A DNA stretch of 64,000 bases, taken from Vulcanococcus sp. (lineage in GTDB: Bacteria; Cyanobacteriota; Cyanobacteriia; PCC-6307; Cyanobiaceae). Location: contig JAHUZV010000020.1 in the NCBI GenBank assembly GCA_019264575.1, forward strand, positions 1 through 64,000. The letters run 5' to 3'. Each line of letters starts with the position of its first letter. The first letter of the stretch is position 1. Shown here piece by piece: positions 16,942-28,424 of the stretch. The position numbers and the translations under genes were made by a program. Below the pieces are notes generated by a model that saw only the letters and a program-made list of their open reading frames with translations, ran no database searches and had not been told where the DNA came from.

Positions 16942-18141
16942 TCACTCGAGGATCTTGGACACCACGCCGGCACCGATGGTGCGGCCGCCTTCGCGGATAG
17001 CGAAGCGCATGCCCTGCTCGATGGCCACCGGGCAGATCAGCTCGCCGGTCATCTTGATGCGGTCGCCGGGCATCACCATTTCCACGTTGGAGCCGTCGTC
17101 GGCGGTGAAGGCAGTGATCTGACCGGTCACGTCGGTCGTACGGATGTAGAACTGCGGGCGGTAGCCAGCGAAGAAGGGGGTGTGGCGGCCGCCTTCTTCC
17201 TTCTTCAGCACGTACACCTCACCCTCGAACTTGGTGTGGGGCTTGATGGAGTTGGGCTTCACCAGCACCATGCCGCGCTCGATGTCTTCCTTCTGCACAC
17301 CGCGGAGCAGCAGACCCACGTTGTCGCCGGCCATGCCCTCGTCGAGCAGCTTGCGGAACATTTCCACACCGGTAACGGTGGTTTCGCGGGTGTCCTTGAT
17401 ACCCACGATTTGCACAGTTTCGCCCACCTTCACCTTTCCGCGCTCGATACGGCCGGTAGCCACGGTGCCGCGACCGGTGATCGAGAACACGTCTTCAACA
17501 GCCATCAGGAAAGGCTTGTCGATTTCGCGCTCAGGCTCGGGGATGCCGGTGTCAACGGCTTCCATCAGCTCGTTAATGCGGCCTTCCCACTCGGCATCGC
17601 CCTCGAGGGCCTTGAGGCCGGACACCTTCACAACGGGGATGTCATCGCCGGGGAAGTCGTAGCTGCTCAGCAGCTCGCGCACTTCCAGTTCCACCAGCTC
17701 GAGGATCTCCTCGTCGTCGACCATGTCGCACTTGTTCAGTGCCACCACCAGAGCGGGCACGCCCACCTGCTTGGCCAGCAGGATGTGCTCCTTGGTCTGG
17801 GCCATGGGGCCGTCGGTGGCGGCCACCACGAGAATCGCGCCGTCCATCTGGGCGGCACCGGTGATCATGTTCTTCACATAGTCCGCGTGGCCGGGGCAGT
17901 CCACGTGGGCGTAGTGACGACCGTCGGTCTCGTACTCAACGTGAGCGGTGTTGATGGTGATACCGCGCTCACGCTCTTCAGGTGCACCGTCGATCTGGTC
18001 GTAAGCCTGGGCTTTGGCCTGACCCTTCTTGGCCAGCACGTTGGTGATGGCGGCGGTGAGGGTGGTCTTGCCGTGGTCAACGTGGCCGATTGTGCCGATG
18101 TTGACGTGGGGCTTATTCCTTTCGAACTTCTCGCGAGCCAT
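16942..18141 (-). CDS. tuf: Elongation factor Tu
   Basis: 399 aa. GTPase motifs [18 protein letters not shown] and NKCD are present, followed by the effector region and the two beta-barrel domains ending VSKILE. EF-Tu delivers aminoacyl-tRNA to the ribosome. It is the single tuf gene seen, between fusA (39 bases upstream) and rpsJ. Confidence 0.99.
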   Translation of the reverse strand: MAREKFERNKPHVNIGTIGHVDHGKTTLTAAITNVLAKKGQAKAQAYDQIDGAPEERERGITINTAHVEYETDGRHYAHVDCPGHADYVKNMITGAAQMDGAILVVAATDGPMAQTKEHILLAKQVGVPALVVALNKCDMVDDEEILELVELEVRELLSSYDFPGDDIPVVKVSGLKALEGDAEWEGRINELMEAVDTGIPEPEREIDKPFLMAVEDVFSITGRGTVATGRIERGKVKVGETVQIVGIKDTRETTVTGVEMFRKLLDEGMAGDNVGLLLRGVQKEDIERGMVLVKPNSIKPHTKFEGEVYVLKKEEGGRHTPFFAGYRPQFYIRTTDVTGQITAFTADDGSNVEMVMPGDRIKMTGELICPVAIEQGMRFAIREGGRTIGAGVVSKILE

Positions 18142-18180
18142 GATGAAAAAGAATCGGGGGGTGAATGGGTATGGGAAAGA

Positions 18181-20256
18181 TCAGGAATTGCCCTGATTCT
18201 TGGAGATGATGGCTTCTGCCACATTGCGAGGAATTTCCTCGTAATGGCTGAATTCCATCGAGAAGATACCCCGACCCTGGGTCATGGATCGGAGCTGGGT
18301 GGCGTAGCCGAACATCTCGGCCAGAGGCACCTTGGCCTGGACCTTGGACTGACCATCATCGATGGACTGTCCTTCAACCTGGCCGCGACGGGATGAGAGG
18401 TCGCCGATAACGGACCCGAGGTAATCCTCGGGAACCTCCACCTCAACCTTCATCATCGGTTCAAGCAGTACAGGGCTGCACTTCTTGACGCCGTCCTTGA
18501 AGGCCATGGATCCGGCGATCTTGAACGCCATCTCCGACGAGTCCACATCATGGTAAGACCCGTCGATCATGGTGACCTTCACATCGATCATCGGGAAGCC
18601 TGCAATCACGCCGGACTGGCAGGTTTCCTTCATGCCGGCTTCTGCCGGACCGATGTATTCCTTAGGCACGACACCGCCAACAATCTTGTTGACGAATTCG
18701 AACCCGGAACCCGGCTCGCCGGGTTCCATTTCGATCACCACGTGGCCGTACTGGCCCTTACCACCGGTCTGACGAGCGAACTTGCCTTCACCTTTGGCGC
18801 TAGCGCGAATGGTTTCGCGATAGGACACCTGAGGGGCACCGATGTTGGCTTCCACCTTGAACTCGCGCAGCATGCGGTCCACCAGGATTTCCAGATGGAG
18901 TTCGCCCATGCCGGCGATCACGGTTTGGCTGGTTTCCGGATCCGTGCGAACCCGGAAGGTGGGATCTTCTTCCGAGAGGGATTGCAGGGCTTTGGAGAGC
19001 TTCTCCATGTCGCCCTTCGTCTTTGGCTCAACAGCCACCGAGATCACAGGTTCGGGGATGTACAGCGATTCCAGGATGATCGGATCGCTGTCCACACAAA
19101 GGGTGTCGCCGGTGGTGGTGTCCTTCAGGCCGAGCACAGCACCGAGGTCGCCGGCGCGCAGCTCATCCACTTCCTCGCGGTCGTCGGCCTTGAGCACGAT
19201 TAGGCGGGAGATGCGCTCTTTCTTGTCCTTGGTGGAGTTGAGCACATAGCTGCCCTTCTGCAGCACACCCGAGTAGATGCGCACGAATGTGAGCTTGCCG
19301 AACGGATCGGCCATCACCTTGAAGGCCAGAGCGCTGAACGGAGCGCTGTCTTCGGCAGGGCGCACAGCCTCTTCGCCGTTGGGGAGCACACCCTGAATCG
19401 GGGGCACATCCACGGGGGCGGGGAGGTAATCGACCACGGCGTCGAGCAGCAGCTGAACACCTTTGTTCTTGAAGGCCGAACCACAGAGCATCGGCACCAG
19501 GCCATGCTTCAGCACACCTTCACGGATGCCTTTGCGCAGTTCGTCTTCGGTGAGTTCACCTTCCTCGAGGAACTTTTCGATCAGGGTTTCGTCGGTTTCA
19601 GCGACGGCCTCCATCAGATAGGCGCGCCATTCGGCGGCCTCATCGGCCATCGAAGCGGGGATCTCGGTCTCTTCGATGTCTTTGCCAAGCTCATCCTTGT
19701 AGATGAAGGCGCGGTTTTTCACCAGATCAACGATGCCGCTGAGCTCGCCTTCAGCGCCGATCGGCAGCTGGATCGGAGCGGCCTTGGCCTTGAGGCGATC
19801 CTTGATCTGCCCATGCACCTTGAGGAAATCGGCGCCGGTGCGATCCATCTTGTTGACGAACACCATGCGGGGAACGTTGTAGCGATCCGCCTGGCGCCAC
19901 ACGGTTTCCGACTGGGGCTGCACACCGCCCACAGCACAGAACACGGCGATCACACCGTCGAGCACCCGCATGGAACGCTCCACCTCGATGGTGAAGTCCA
20001 CGTGGCCCGGGGTATCAATAATGTTGATCCGGTGATCGTTCCAGCTGGTGGAGATCGCAGCTGCGGTAATGGTGATACCGCGCTCGCGCTCCTGAGCCAT
20101 CCAGTCGGTCACGGCGGCGCCGTCGTGCACCTCACCGATCTTGTGCACCACTCCCGAATAGAACAGGATTCGTTCGGTCGTGGTGGTTTTACCGGCATCG
20201 ATGTGTGCCGCAATACCAATATTACGTACGCGTTCTAGGGGATAGGCGCGAGCCAC
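18181..20256 (-). CDS. fusA: Elongation factor G
   Basis: 691 aa. G-domain motifs [18 protein letters not shown] and NKMD, domains II to V intact, and a C terminus rich in charged residues. EF-G translocates tRNA and mRNA on the ribosome. It is placed between rpsG (84 bases upstream) and tuf in the str operon. No truncation or unusual residue is seen. Confidence 0.99.
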   Translation of the reverse strand: MARAYPLERVRNIGIAAHIDAGKTTTTERILFYSGVVHKIGEVHDGAAVTDWMAQERERGITITAAAISTSWNDHRINIIDTPGHVDFTIEVERSMRVLDGVIAVFCAVGGVQPQSETVWRQADRYNVPRMVFVNKMDRTGADFLKVHGQIKDRLKAKAAPIQLPIGAEGELSGIVDLVKNRAFIYKDELGKDIEETEIPASMADEAAEWRAYLMEAVAETDETLIEKFLEEGELTEDELRKGIREGVLKHGLVPMLCGSAFKNKGVQLLLDAVVDYLPAPVDVPPIQGVLPNGEEAVRPAEDSAPFSALAFKVMADPFGKLTFVRIYSGVLQKGSYVLNSTKDKKERISRLIVLKADDREEVDELRAGDLGAVLGLKDTTTGDTLCVDSDPIILESLYIPEPVISVAVEPKTKGDMEKLSKALQSLSEEDPTFRVRTDPETSQTVIAGMGELHLEILVDRMLREFKVEANIGAPQVSYRETIRASAKGEGKFARQTGGKGQYGHVVIEMEPGEPGSGFEFVNKIVGGVVPKEYIGPAEAGMKETCQSGVIAGFPMIDVKVTMIDGSYHDVDSSEMAFKIAGSMAFKDGVKKCSPVLLEPMMKVEVEVPEDYLGSVIGDLSSRRGQVEGQSIDDGQSKVQAKVPLAEMFGYATQLRSMTQGRGIFSMEFSHYEEIPRNVAEAIISKNQGNS

Positions 20257-20340
20257 GGGTTAGGTCTCCGGAGGGGGAATCGACAAAAAAGCGGGCGTCA
20301 CTCTACAAGTCGGCCTCCGGCCGACCTGCATGGGCGGCGA

Positions 20341-20811
20341 TCAGTAGCGGTAGTGGGCGAAGGCCTTGTTGGCTTCGGCCATCTTGTGGGTTTCTTCGCG
20401 CTTGCGAACGGCGCTGCCGGCCTCGTTGGCGGCATCCATCAGTTCGCCGGCCAGCTTCTGGGCCATGCTGCGGCCGTTGCGGGCGCGGGAGAAGTTCACC
20501 AGCCAGCGCAGAGCCATGGCGGTGCCGCGCTCCTGACGCACTTCCATCGGCACCTGATAGGTGGCGCCACCCACGCGGCGTGCCCGCACTTCCACCAGGG
20601 GAGTGGCGTTCTTGACGGCGGTCTCGAACACCTCGAGGGGGTCAGTGCCGGTGCGCTCGCCGATCAGCGAGAAGGCATCAGACAGGATCCGCTGTGCTGT
20701 GGATTTCTTGCCGTGCTTCATCAGACGGGCCACGATCATGGTGGCCAGACGGCTGTTGAACTGAGGATCCGGCAGGATCGGACGCTTCTCGGCGGCGTTG
20801 CGGCGTGACAT
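20341..20811 (-). CDS. rpsG: 30S ribosomal protein S7
   Basis: 156 aa, the usual length. [18 protein letters not shown], then the RNA-binding [18 protein letters not shown] helix and the C-terminal [17 protein letters not shown] are diagnostic. S7 organises the 3' domain of 16S rRNA and is the typical str-operon autoregulator in bacteria. It lies 46 bases after rpsL. Confidence 0.98.
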   Translation of the reverse strand: MSRRNAAEKRPILPDPQFNSRLATMIVARLMKHGKKSTAQRILSDAFSLIGERTGTDPLEVFETAVKNATPLVEVRARRVGGATYQVPMEVRQERGTAMALRWLVNFSRARNGRSMAQKLAGELMDAANEAGSAVRKREETHKMAEANKAFAHYRY

Positions 20812-20857
20812 AGACCTGGGGGAAGGGAATCAGGAAACGGCTACGGCTGGATAGGAA

Positions 20858-21232
20858 TCAATCCTTGGGCGTCTTGGCGCCGTACTTGGAGCGCGACTGA
20901 CGGCGATCCTTCACACCGGCGGTGTCAAGCGTGCCGCGGATGATGTGGTAGCGAACACCGGGCAGATCCTTCACACGACCGCCGCGGATCATCACCACGG
21001 AGTGCTCCTGAAGGTTGTGGCCGATGCCGGGGATGTAAGCCGTGACCTCGAAACCGGAGGTGAGACGCACACGGGCAACCTTGCGCAGCGCCGAGTTGGG
21101 CTTCTTCGGAGTGGAGGTGTACACGCGGGTGCACACACCACGACGCTCGGGGCAGGCGCGCAGGGCAGGCGACTTGGTCTTGCGGGTAAGGCGCTGCCGC
21201 TCGCTGCGGATCAGCTGCTGAATCGTGGGCAT
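20858..21232 (-). CDS. rpsL: 30S ribosomal protein S12
   Basis: 124 aa from ATG 21232 ([15 protein letters not shown]); the frame is open further upstream but without S12-like sequence. The decoding-centre loop [11 protein letters not shown] carries the lysines affected in streptomycin-resistant mutants, with the wild-type KKPNS sequence here. It is the first gene of the str operon, 55 bases downstream of the IscA-like gene on the same strand. Confidence 0.98.
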   Translation of the reverse strand: MPTIQQLIRSERQRLTRKTKSPALRACPERRGVCTRVYTSTPKKPNSALRKVARVRLTSGFEVTAYIPGIGHNLQEHSVVMIRGGRVKDLPGVRYHIIRGTLDTAGVKDRRQSRSKYGAKTPKD

Positions 21233-21287
21233 CGAGGGCCGGTTACGGGAGGCCGGAAAAATCCGACCGTGGCGACAATCCGCCACC

Positions 21288-21656
21288 TTACTTTGTCGCC
21301 TGCACCCCCACCCCCGCCGCCTCGTCAGCGGGGCTGAAGGCGGCGCCGCAGGCGCAGATGCGCAGCTCGCGGCCCGCCCGCACCAGGAAGCCGCCGCCGC
21401 TGAGGTCGCCGCGGTAGTCGAGCTCCAGGCTGCCCAGCCGTTCGCACTGATCGCCTGGGGCGAACAAGGTGATGCCATCAGCGCGGGCCACGGCCACGCC
21501 GGCGAGGTGGCCGGGTCTGATCCGGATCACCCAGCGCTCACAGCCGCCGTCCACCAGATCGAGATGCATCATCCCGGGGGTGCCGGCCACAGCCGCTTGG
21601 CGTCCCAGTTCGGCGGCTGCCGCTGCAGTGAGGCGCAGGCTGTGGCCCTTGGGCAT
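21288..21656 (-). CDS. IscA/HesB-like iron-sulfur carrier protein
   Basis: 122 aa from ATG 21656. The A-type carrier pattern is present: a first cysteine (C39, in DGGCERW) and a C-terminal C-x-C-G pair (C101, C103, in [11 protein letters not shown]). These cysteines hold an Fe-S cluster or iron in IscA/SufA proteins. The spacing between the first cysteine and the pair fits the family, but the middle sequence is divergent. A final GVGVQATK tail extends past the usual end. It precedes rpsL on the same strand. Confidence 0.75.
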   Translation of the reverse strand: MPKGHSLRLTAAAAAELGRQAAVAGTPGMMHLDLVDGGCERWVIRIRPGHLAGVAVARADGITLFAPGDQCERLGSLELDYRGDLSGGGFLVRAGRELRICACGAAFSPADEAAGVGVQATK

Positions 21657-21700
21657 GGCGGAAGGTTGGGGCGATCGCCTCAGTGTGTCAGGGCCGCGCC

Positions 21701-23494
21701 TCAGGGGCGTTCGGTGATGCGGTCCTGTGTGCGGGCCTGCTCGAGCCGCGGCACCAGCCCCAGCCCGTTGTGCACTGCCGCCGCCACGCCACGGCCCTTC
21801 ACGGTGTGCACATCGGCCAGCACCAGGCCCGTGGAGCTGCCGCCATCGAGGTTGAGGGCATCTTGAAGGCCTTCCTGCTGCATCAGCAGGGCTGTTTCCA
21901 TCAGCGTGGGGCCTGCATTGTTCACTCCTTGCAGAGTGATCAGCCACAGCTGCCGGCCGTCACTGGCCACCACCGTGCGCGGCGCTGCCTGGGCGAGGAA
22001 GCCTGAGCTGAAGCCCTCGGCAGTGCCATTGAGCACCACCCGGCCGTTCTGCAGCAGCAGCGGCCCACCGCCGAGCACGTTGGGCTGCTCGCCCACCGGG
22101 CTGGTGGGGCGGCTCTGCAGCGTGAGCCGCTCACCGCTTTGCCAGGGCACGCTCACCCCACCGCGCGCCACGATTAATAGGTCGCCCTCACGCAGCGGAA
22201 CGCCGGGGGCTAAGGCGCCGAGTTCATAGCGTTGCTGCACCACGCCGTTGCGCACCAGAACCCCCATCTCGGTGCCCGTGATCGGTTGGTAGCGGCTGCC
22301 CCAGTCCGCGGTGTAGCGGGCCAGCCCCTTCTGCACGTAGCCGCTGTTCACCGTGGTGATGCTCCAGCGCTGGCGCTGGCTGTCTTCGATGCTTTCCACC
22401 AGCATCAGCCGATCGAAGCGGGGCAGCTCGCCGGCTTTCCAGCCCGCCGCGCCGCGGTTGAGGATCGGCCCCGAGAGCCAGCGCCCCTGCTCGCGCATCG
22501 CCCCGAGCGGCAGGCGGTTGACCCGGTTGAAATAGCCGCCATTAATAGCGATCAGGGCCTGCTCCTGGCGGGCCAGCTGGCTGAGGCTGCTCAAGCCCTG
22601 CATGCCATCGCTGCGGTTGAGCGGGCGCAGCTCCAGGGGAACCTGGCGGGGATCGAGGCGCACGCTGTTGATCAGCACCTGCCGCGAGCCGATCCGGCCG
22701 ATGCGGCGCTCGAGCTTCAGCCCTTGGTTCTGCAGCGCCACCAGGCGCGGGTCACGCTCCGGGGCTGGGGCCGGAGTGGTCGTTGCTGTGGTTCGGGCCC
22801 CGTCCTCGAGAACCGGCAGATCCAGAACCAATCGCCAGGGGCTGCCCAGGCTGAGGCGTTCCCCATCGCGGGGGATTTGCACGCTCAGCCAACCATTGCG
22901 CTGGCTTGGGCTCAGGCCCAGCTGCTTGAGCTGCTCCAACTGCGGCGCGCTGGCCTCGGTGCCGATCAGCAGGCGACCCTCGCCGCTGCGCACCAGCGCC
23001 GGCGCACTCAGATCAAGCACCACCCGTTGGCCGCTCACCCCCTGGTTGCTCCAGCGGATCGCCTGCAGCGGGCGCGGCGGCAGCTGCAAGTTGAGCTCCT
23101 GGCCTTCGGTGCGAGCGATCACGCCCACGGCTTCCAGCAGGCCGTTCACCGGCACGGCCACCTCGTCTTCAAGGCTGCGCTGGCGATCGGCGCTCACAGA
23201 GAGCTTCTGGCCGAACCACTCCAGGTCGATGCTGCCGTTGGCGCCTGGGCTGCGGCTCACCCCCAGCTGGCCTTCGAGCACCTCGAGCGGTAGCCAGAGC
23301 TCGCCTGCGTCTTGAAGCCACAGTGCCTGCTGGCGCAGCCCGTTGATACGGATGCTGGTGCCCTGAAGCCGCGCCGTGCTTGCCGGTGCGGCGCGGCGCT
23401 GCAGCGCTGGGCGCGGAGCGGGTGCCGGCAGGGGCGGCGGCGGCGTGAGGGGGATGCCGGGGAGCAGAGCCGCCAGCGCCGGCAAGGGGGGCAT
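21701..23494 (-). CDS. Phosphodiester glycosidase (NAGPA-like, DUF2233) family protein
   Basis: 597 aa. The N terminus is proline-rich and hydrophobic and may be a signal region. A beta-rich middle with copper-amine-oxidase-N-like segments (about residues 45-110) is followed by the phosphodiester glycosidase domain, recognised by ALIAINGGYFNR, GVPLREGDLLIVARG, and the C-terminal ALNLDGGSSTGLVL signature. Members remove terminal sugars from phosphodiesters (the uncovering-enzyme family) and are often linked to envelope polysaccharide. It probably acts outside the cytoplasm (inference). Confidence 0.82.
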   Translation of the reverse strand: MPPLPALAALLPGIPLTPPPPLPAPAPRPALQRRAAPASTARLQGTSIRINGLRQQALWLQDAGELWLPLEVLEGQLGVSRSPGANGSIDLEWFGQKLSVSADRQRSLEDEVAVPVNGLLEAVGVIARTEGQELNLQLPPRPLQAIRWSNQGVSGQRVVLDLSAPALVRSGEGRLLIGTEASAPQLEQLKQLGLSPSQRNGWLSVQIPRDGERLSLGSPWRLVLDLPVLEDGARTTATTTPAPAPERDPRLVALQNQGLKLERRIGRIGSRQVLINSVRLDPRQVPLELRPLNRSDGMQGLSSLSQLARQEQALIAINGGYFNRVNRLPLGAMREQGRWLSGPILNRGAAGWKAGELPRFDRLMLVESIEDSQRQRWSITTVNSGYVQKGLARYTADWGSRYQPITGTEMGVLVRNGVVQQRYELGALAPGVPLREGDLLIVARGGVSVPWQSGERLTLQSRPTSPVGEQPNVLGGGPLLLQNGRVVLNGTAEGFSSGFLAQAAPRTVVASDGRQLWLITLQGVNNAGPTLMETALLMQQEGLQDALNLDGGSSTGLVLADVHTVKGRGVAAAVHNGLGLVPRLEQARTQDRITERP

Positions 23495-23778
23495 CCAACA
23501 GCGGAGGCAGGCCCGGCCACGCTAGCGAGCCTGTTTGGCCCCGCCCAGGCTGTGGGCATCGCCAGGGCTGCTGGCACCACCCAGGCCGTTAGCTCCGCCT
23601 AGGGAATACCAGCTCCTACGATTGAACGTTCGCAGCGCGGCCATAGGCCGGGCGAATCAGGGCCAAGGCAGCGGTTGCGGCGCACATTTTGTGCGGATCC
23701 GCCCCTTGGTGGCCACCGTTTGCCGGTGGTTGGTTCGCTCTCGCGCTGGACCAACAAGCAACAGGTTGTCGCCGGGTT

Positions 23779-26700
23779 ATGTCGCTGTTTTCTCGCCCCG
23801 AATGGCCCCATCGCGACACCCCAGCTCCGGCGGCGGTGGCGGGCGAGAAGGATGCCTGCGGCGTGGGTTTTCTGGCCAGCCTGAAGGGTGAATCCAGCCA
23901 TTGGGTGCTGCGGCAGGCCCTGCGCGGCCTCGATTGCATGGAGCACCGCGGCGGTTGCGGTGGCGACGGCGATTCCGGCGATGGCGCCGGCGTGCTCTGC
24001 GGCATCCCCTGGAGCTATCTCGATGCGGTGTGGCCGGAGGCCGCCGCTGCGGCCGCGGGCCCTCGCGGCCTGGGCATGGTGTTTCTGCCTGCCGATGCCG
24101 CTCGCCGCGAGCAGGCCAAAACCTTCTGCGCTGAAGAAGCTGCTAAGCTGGGCCTGAGCAGCCTGGGCTGGCGAGCTGTGCCGGTGGATCCGGCGGTGCT
24201 CGGCCCGTTGGCCCGTGGCACGGCTCCGGTGATTGAGCAGTGGCTGATCGGCGCCTCCGAGGCTGGCGATGCCCTCGAATCGCTGCTGTTCCGCCTGCGC
24301 CGCCGCTGCGGCGATCGCGCTCGCGCCGCCTGGGGCGCAGGCCCCAGCTATCTGTATTTCGCTTCCCTGAGCGGCCGCACCGTTGTTTACAAGGGAATGG
24401 TGCGCTCGGAGGTGCTCTCCGCGTTTTATGGCGACCTGCGCGATGAGCGCTTCGCCGTGAGCTTCGCGGTCTATCACCGCCGCTTCAGCACCAACACCCT
24501 GCCCCGCTGGCCCCTGGCCCAGCCGATGCGGCTGCTCGGCCACAACGGCGAGATCAACACCCTGCTGGGCAACCTCAACTGGGCCCGCGCCTCCGAGGCC
24601 GATCTCGATGCGGTGTGGGGCGATGCCGCCGCCGACCTCAAGCCGGTGGTGAACCCGGCTTTCAGCGATTCCGCCAACCTCGACGCCACCCTCGAGCTAT
24701 TGGTGCGCAGTGGCCGGCCGATCACCGAGAGCCTGCTCACCCTGGTGCCGGAGGCCTTCCGCGACCAGCCCGAGCTGGCCGACAAGCCTGAGATTCAGGC
24801 CTTCTACGAATATTCCGCCTGCACCCAGGAGCCCTGGGATGGTCCGGCCCTCCTGGTGTTCGCCGACGGCCGCAGCGTGGGCGCTACCCTCGATCGCAAC
24901 GGCCTGCGCCCAGCTCGCTACTGCATCACCAACGACGGCTTCGTGGTGATGGGCTCGGAAACCGGCGTCGTGGAGCTCGAGGAGAGCCGCATCATTGAAA
25001 AAGGCCGCCTCGGCCCCGGCCAGATGCTTGCGGTGGATCTGGAGAACGGTCGCCTGCTGCACAACTGGGATGTGAAGCAGGAAGTGGCGTCGCGCCACCC
25101 CTACGGCCAGTGGCTGGCTGAGCATCGCCGCAACCTTCAGGCTCAGCCCTGGGCCCAAGAGCGCAACCTCGGCGATCTGGAGCTGCTGCAGCTGCAAACC
25201 GCCTTTGGTTTCACCGCCGAAGACTTCGATCTGGTGATCGAAGACATGGCCGGCGCCGGCAAGGAGCCCACCTACTGCATGGGCGACGACATCCCCCTGG
25301 CGGTGCTCTCCGACAAGCCTCACCTCCTCTACGACTACTTCAAGCAGCGCTTCGCGCAGGTCACCAACCCGCCGATCGATCCGCTGCGCGAAAAGCTGGT
25401 GATGAGCCTGGAGATGCATCTGGGCAAGCGCGGCTCACCGCTGCAGCCTCAGGCATCTGCCGCGTCTGCGCTGCATCTCGATACCCCCATCCTCAACGAG
25501 GCCGAACTGGCTGCCGTGGCGCAGCAGGGCATCCCCTGCAGCACCCTCTCCACCCTGATGCCGATCACCGATGGGCCTTCCGGCCTGGCGGCGGCTGTGG
25601 AGCGGCTCAAGGCGGAGGCCGAGGCTGCTGTGCGCGGCGGCAGCCAGATCCTGGTGCTCTCGGATCGGGGCATCACCGCCACCACCACCTACATCCCACC
25701 CCTGCTGGCGGTGGGTGCGGTGCACCACCACCTGCTCAACCTCGGCCTGCGTCTGCAGACCTCTCTGGTGGCCGATACAGCCCAGTGCTGGAGCACCCAT
25801 CACCTGGCCTGCCTGATCGGCTTTGGCGCCAGCGCTGTGTGCCCCTGGCTCACCTGGGAAACGGCGCGCCACTGGCTGGCGCAGCCCAAGGTGCAAACCA
25901 ACATCGAGCGCGGCAAGCTCCCCGCCCTCACCGCGGATCTGGTGCAGGCCAACGTGCGCAAGGCCCTCGAAGACGGCCTGCGCAAGATCCTCTCCAAGAT
26001 CGGTATCTCGCTGCTCGCCAGCTACCACGGGGCTCAGATCTTTGAAGCGATCGGCATCGGTGCCGACCTGATCGAGCTGGCTTTCAAGGGCACCACCAGC
26101 CGTGTGGCCGGCCTGAGCTTGAGCGAGCTGGCCAGCGAAACCCTGAGCTTCCATGCCAAGGCCTTCCCCGAGCTCAACCGCACCAAGCTCGAATTCATGG
26201 GCTTTGTGCAGTACCGCACCGGCGGTGAGTACCACCTCAACAGCCCGGAGATGGCCAAAGCCCTCCATGCAGCTGTCGAGGCTGGCCCTGGCTACGACCA
26301 CTTCTCCACCTACAAAACCCTGCTGGAGAACAGGCCGGTCACGGCTCTACGCGATCTGCTGGAGCTCAAGCCCGCCACCGCTCCCCTGCCGCTGGATCAG
26401 GTGGAGAGCGTGGAGAGCATCTGCTCCCGCTTCTGCACCGGCGGCATGAGCCTCGGCGCCCTCTCGCGCGAAGCCCACGAGGTGCTGGCCGTGGCGATGA
26501 ACCGCATCGGCGGCAAGAGCAACAGCGGCGAGGGCGGTGAGGATCCGGCTCGCTTCCACACCCTCAGCGATGTGGATGGCGAAGGTCGCTCCGCCACCCT
26601 GCCCACGATCAAGGGCCTGCGCAACGGCGACACCGCTTGCTCCGCGATCAAACAGATCGCCTCGGGTCGCTTCGGGGTGACCCCCGAATACCTGCGCAGC

Positions 26701-28362
26701 GGCAAGCAGCTGGAGATCAAGGTGGCCCAGGGGGCCAAGCCCGGCGAAGGCGGTCAGCTGCCCGGCCCGAAGGTGGATCCCTACATCGCCTGGCTGCGCA
26801 ACAGCAAGCCCGGCGTGGCGCTGATCTCACCGCCGCCCCACCACGACATCTATTCGATTGAGGATCTGGCTCAGCTGATCCACGACCTCCACCAGGTGCA
26901 CCCCGCCGCCAAGGTGAGCGTGAAGCTGGTGGCCGAGATCGGCATCGGCACCATCGCCGCCGGTGTGGCCAAGGCCAACGCCGATGTGATTCAGATCTCC
27001 GGCCACGACGGCGGCACCGGCGCCTCACCGCTGAGCTCGATCAAGCACGCCGGCGGCCCTTGGGAGCTGGGCCTCACCGAGGTGCACCGGGCGCTGCTGG
27101 AAAACGGTCTGCGCGATCGCGTGCTGCTGCGCGCCGACGGCGGCCTCAAAACCGGTTGGGACGTGATCATCGCCGCCCTGCTCGGCGCTGAGGAATACGG
27201 CTTCGGCTCGATCGCGATGATCGCCGAGGGCTGCATCATGGCCCGCGTTTGCCACACCAATAACTGCCCGGTGGGCGTGGCCACCCAGAAGGAAGCCCTG
27301 CGCAAGCGCTTCACCGGCATCCCTGAGCATGTGGTGAACTTCTTCCTGTTCGTGGCCGAAGAGGTGCGTCAGCTCCTCAGCGTGCTCGGCGTGGCCCGCC
27401 TCGAGGATCTGATCGGCCGCACCGAATTGCTCCAGCCCCGCGCTGTGCAGCTGGCCAAAACCAAGGCGATCGATCTCTCCTGCCTGCTCGATCCGATCCC
27501 TCAGGCGGCCGATCGCAGCTGGCTCCAGCACGACGCTGAAGCCCACAGCAATGGCCCCATCCTTGAAGACCAACTGCTGGCCGATGCCGAGCTCGTGGCC
27601 GCGATCGAGGGCCACGGCCGTTTGGCCCGCACCCTGCCGATCATCAACACCGATCGCAGCGTCTGCGCCCGCCTCGGCGGTGAGATCGCCGCGCGCCACG
27701 GCAACACCGGCTTCCAGGGCCAGCTGGATCTCACCTACGAAGGTGCTGCCGGCCAGAGCTTCGGCGCCTTCACCGTGCAGGGCATGAATGTGCGCCTGGT
27801 GGGTGAAGCCAACGACTATGTGGGCAAAGGCATCAACGGTGGCCGTATCACCGTGGTGCCTCCCGCCGGCGGCCGTGATCCCGGCAGCCAGGTGATCCTG
27901 GGCAACACCTGCCTCTATGGCGCCACCGGCGGTGAGCTGTTCGCCCTGGGCCGCGCCGGTGAGCGTTTCGCGGTGCGCAACAGCGGTGCCCGCACCGTGG
28001 TGGAGGGCACTGGCGATCACTGCTGCGAATACATGACCGGTGGCGTGGTGGTGGTGCTGGGCAGCACCGGCCGCAACGTGGCCGCCGGCATGACCGGTGG
28101 TGTGGCCTTCCTGCTCGATGAGACGGGCGGCCTGCGCGAGCGGGTTAATCCTGAGATCGTGGCGATCTGCGAGCTCACCACCCCCGAGCAGGAGGCGCTG
28201 CTCAAGCCGCTGCTGGAAGCCCACCTCGAGGCCACCGGCAGCAGCAAGGCCGCGGCGATCCTTGCCGATTGGAGCAGCTGGAAGACCCGCTTCAAGCTGC
28301 TGGTGCCCCCCAGCGAGAAGGCCAATGTGGGCCTGGCTGAGCGCGAGGCGGTGGCGGCCTGA
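23779..28362 (+). CDS. gltS: Ferredoxin-dependent glutamate synthase (Fd-GOGAT)
   Basis: 1527 aa from ATG 23779. After a 26-residue propeptide the catalytic N-terminal nucleophile is C27 (KDACGVGF) of the class II amidotransferase domain. The central and FMN-binding domains follow, with the 3Fe-4S cysteines in the pattern C-x5-C-x4-C (CIMARVCHTNNC), then the C-terminal beta-helix. It transfers the glutamine amide to 2-oxoglutarate using reduced ferredoxin from photosynthesis, the main ammonium-assimilation step with GlnA. The single-subunit length fits the plant/cyanobacterial type. Upstream a perfect 6-bp inverted repeat with a TTT loop lies at 23681-23695; no clear NtcA box (GTA-N8-TAC) was found. 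Confidence 0.97.
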   Translation: MSLFSRPEWPHRDTPAPAAVAGEKDACGVGFLASLKGESSHWVLRQALRGLDCMEHRGGCGGDGDSGDGAGVLCGIPWSYLDAVWPEAAAAAAGPRGLGMVFLPADAARREQAKTFCAEEAAKLGLSSLGWRAVPVDPAVLGPLARGTAPVIEQWLIGASEAGDALESLLFRLRRRCGDRARAAWGAGPSYLYFASLSGRTVVYKGMVRSEVLSAFYGDLRDERFAVSFAVYHRRFSTNTLPRWPLAQPMRLLGHNGEINTLLGNLNWARASEADLDAVWGDAAADLKPVVNPAFSDSANLDATLELLVRSGRPITESLLTLVPEAFRDQPELADKPEIQAFYEYSACTQEPWDGPALLVFADGRSVGATLDRNGLRPARYCITNDGFVVMGSETGVVELEESRIIEKGRLGPGQMLAVDLENGRLLHNWDVKQEVASRHPYGQWLAEHRRNLQAQPWAQERNLGDLELLQLQTAFGFTAEDFDLVIEDMAGAGKEPTYCMGDDIPLAVLSDKPHLLYDYFKQRFAQVTNPPIDPLREKLVMSLEMHLGKRGSPLQPQASAASALHLDTPILNEAELAAVAQQGIPCSTLSTLMPITDGPSGLAAAVERLKAEAEAAVRGGSQILVLSDRGITATTTYIPPLLAVGAVHHHLLNLGLRLQTSLVADTAQCWSTHHLACLIGFGASAVCPWLTWETARHWLAQPKVQTNIERGKLPALTADLVQANVRKALEDGLRKILSKIGISLLASYHGAQIFEAIGIGADLIELAFKGTTSRVAGLSLSELASETLSFHAKAFPELNRTKLEFMGFVQYRTGGEYHLNSPEMAKALHAAVEAGPGYDHFSTYKTLLENRPVTALRDLLELKPATAPLPLDQVESVESICSRFCTGGMSLGALSREAHEVLAVAMNRIGGKSNSGEGGEDPARFHTLSDVDGEGRSATLPTIKGLRNGDTACSAIKQIASGRFGVTPEYLRSGKQLEIKVAQGAKPGEGGQLPGPKVDPYIAWLRNSKPGVALISPPPHHDIYSIEDLAQLIHDLHQVHPAAKVSVKLVAEIGIGTIAAGVAKANADVIQISGHDGGTGASPLSSIKHAGGPWELGLTEVHRALLENGLRDRVLLRADGGLKTGWDVIIAALLGAEEYGFGSIAMIAEGCIMARVCHTNNCPVGVATQKEALRKRFTGIPEHVVNFFLFVAEEVRQLLSVLGVARLEDLIGRTELLQPRAVQLAKTKAIDLSCLLDPIPQAADRSWLQHDAEAHSNGPILEDQLLADAELVAAIEGHGRLARTLPIINTDRSVCARLGGEIAARHGNTGFQGQLDLTYEGAAGQSFGAFTVQGMNVRLVGEANDYVGKGINGGRITVVPPAGGRDPGSQVILGNTCLYGATGGELFALGRAGERFAVRNSGARTVVEGTGDHCCEYMTGGVVVVLGSTGRNVAAGMTGGVAFLLDETGGLRERVNPEIVAICELTTPEQEALLKPLLEAHLEATGSSKAAAILADWSSWKTRFKLLVPPSEKANVGLAEREAVAA

Positions 28363-28395
28363 TCGGTTAGCCGGCGCTTCGGTTCGGTTCACGCT

Positions 28396-28424
28396 CCCGC
28401 CGGTCGGTTCGCCCCACCGGCGGG
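28396..28424. terminator. Hairpin downstream of Fd-GOGAT
   Basis: A perfect 9-bp stem CCCGCCGGT / ACCGGCGGG with an 11-base loop lies 34 bases after the gltS stop. No T-run follows, so it may act as an mRNA-stabilising hairpin or a weak terminator. The surrounding sequence repeats CGGTTCGGTT-like units several times (28364-28430). Confidence 0.5.

Noticed and set aside
23495..23778. NtcA site before Fd-GOGAT
   Set aside because: No GTA-N8-TAC sequence is present in the interval; only a short inverted repeat was noted.
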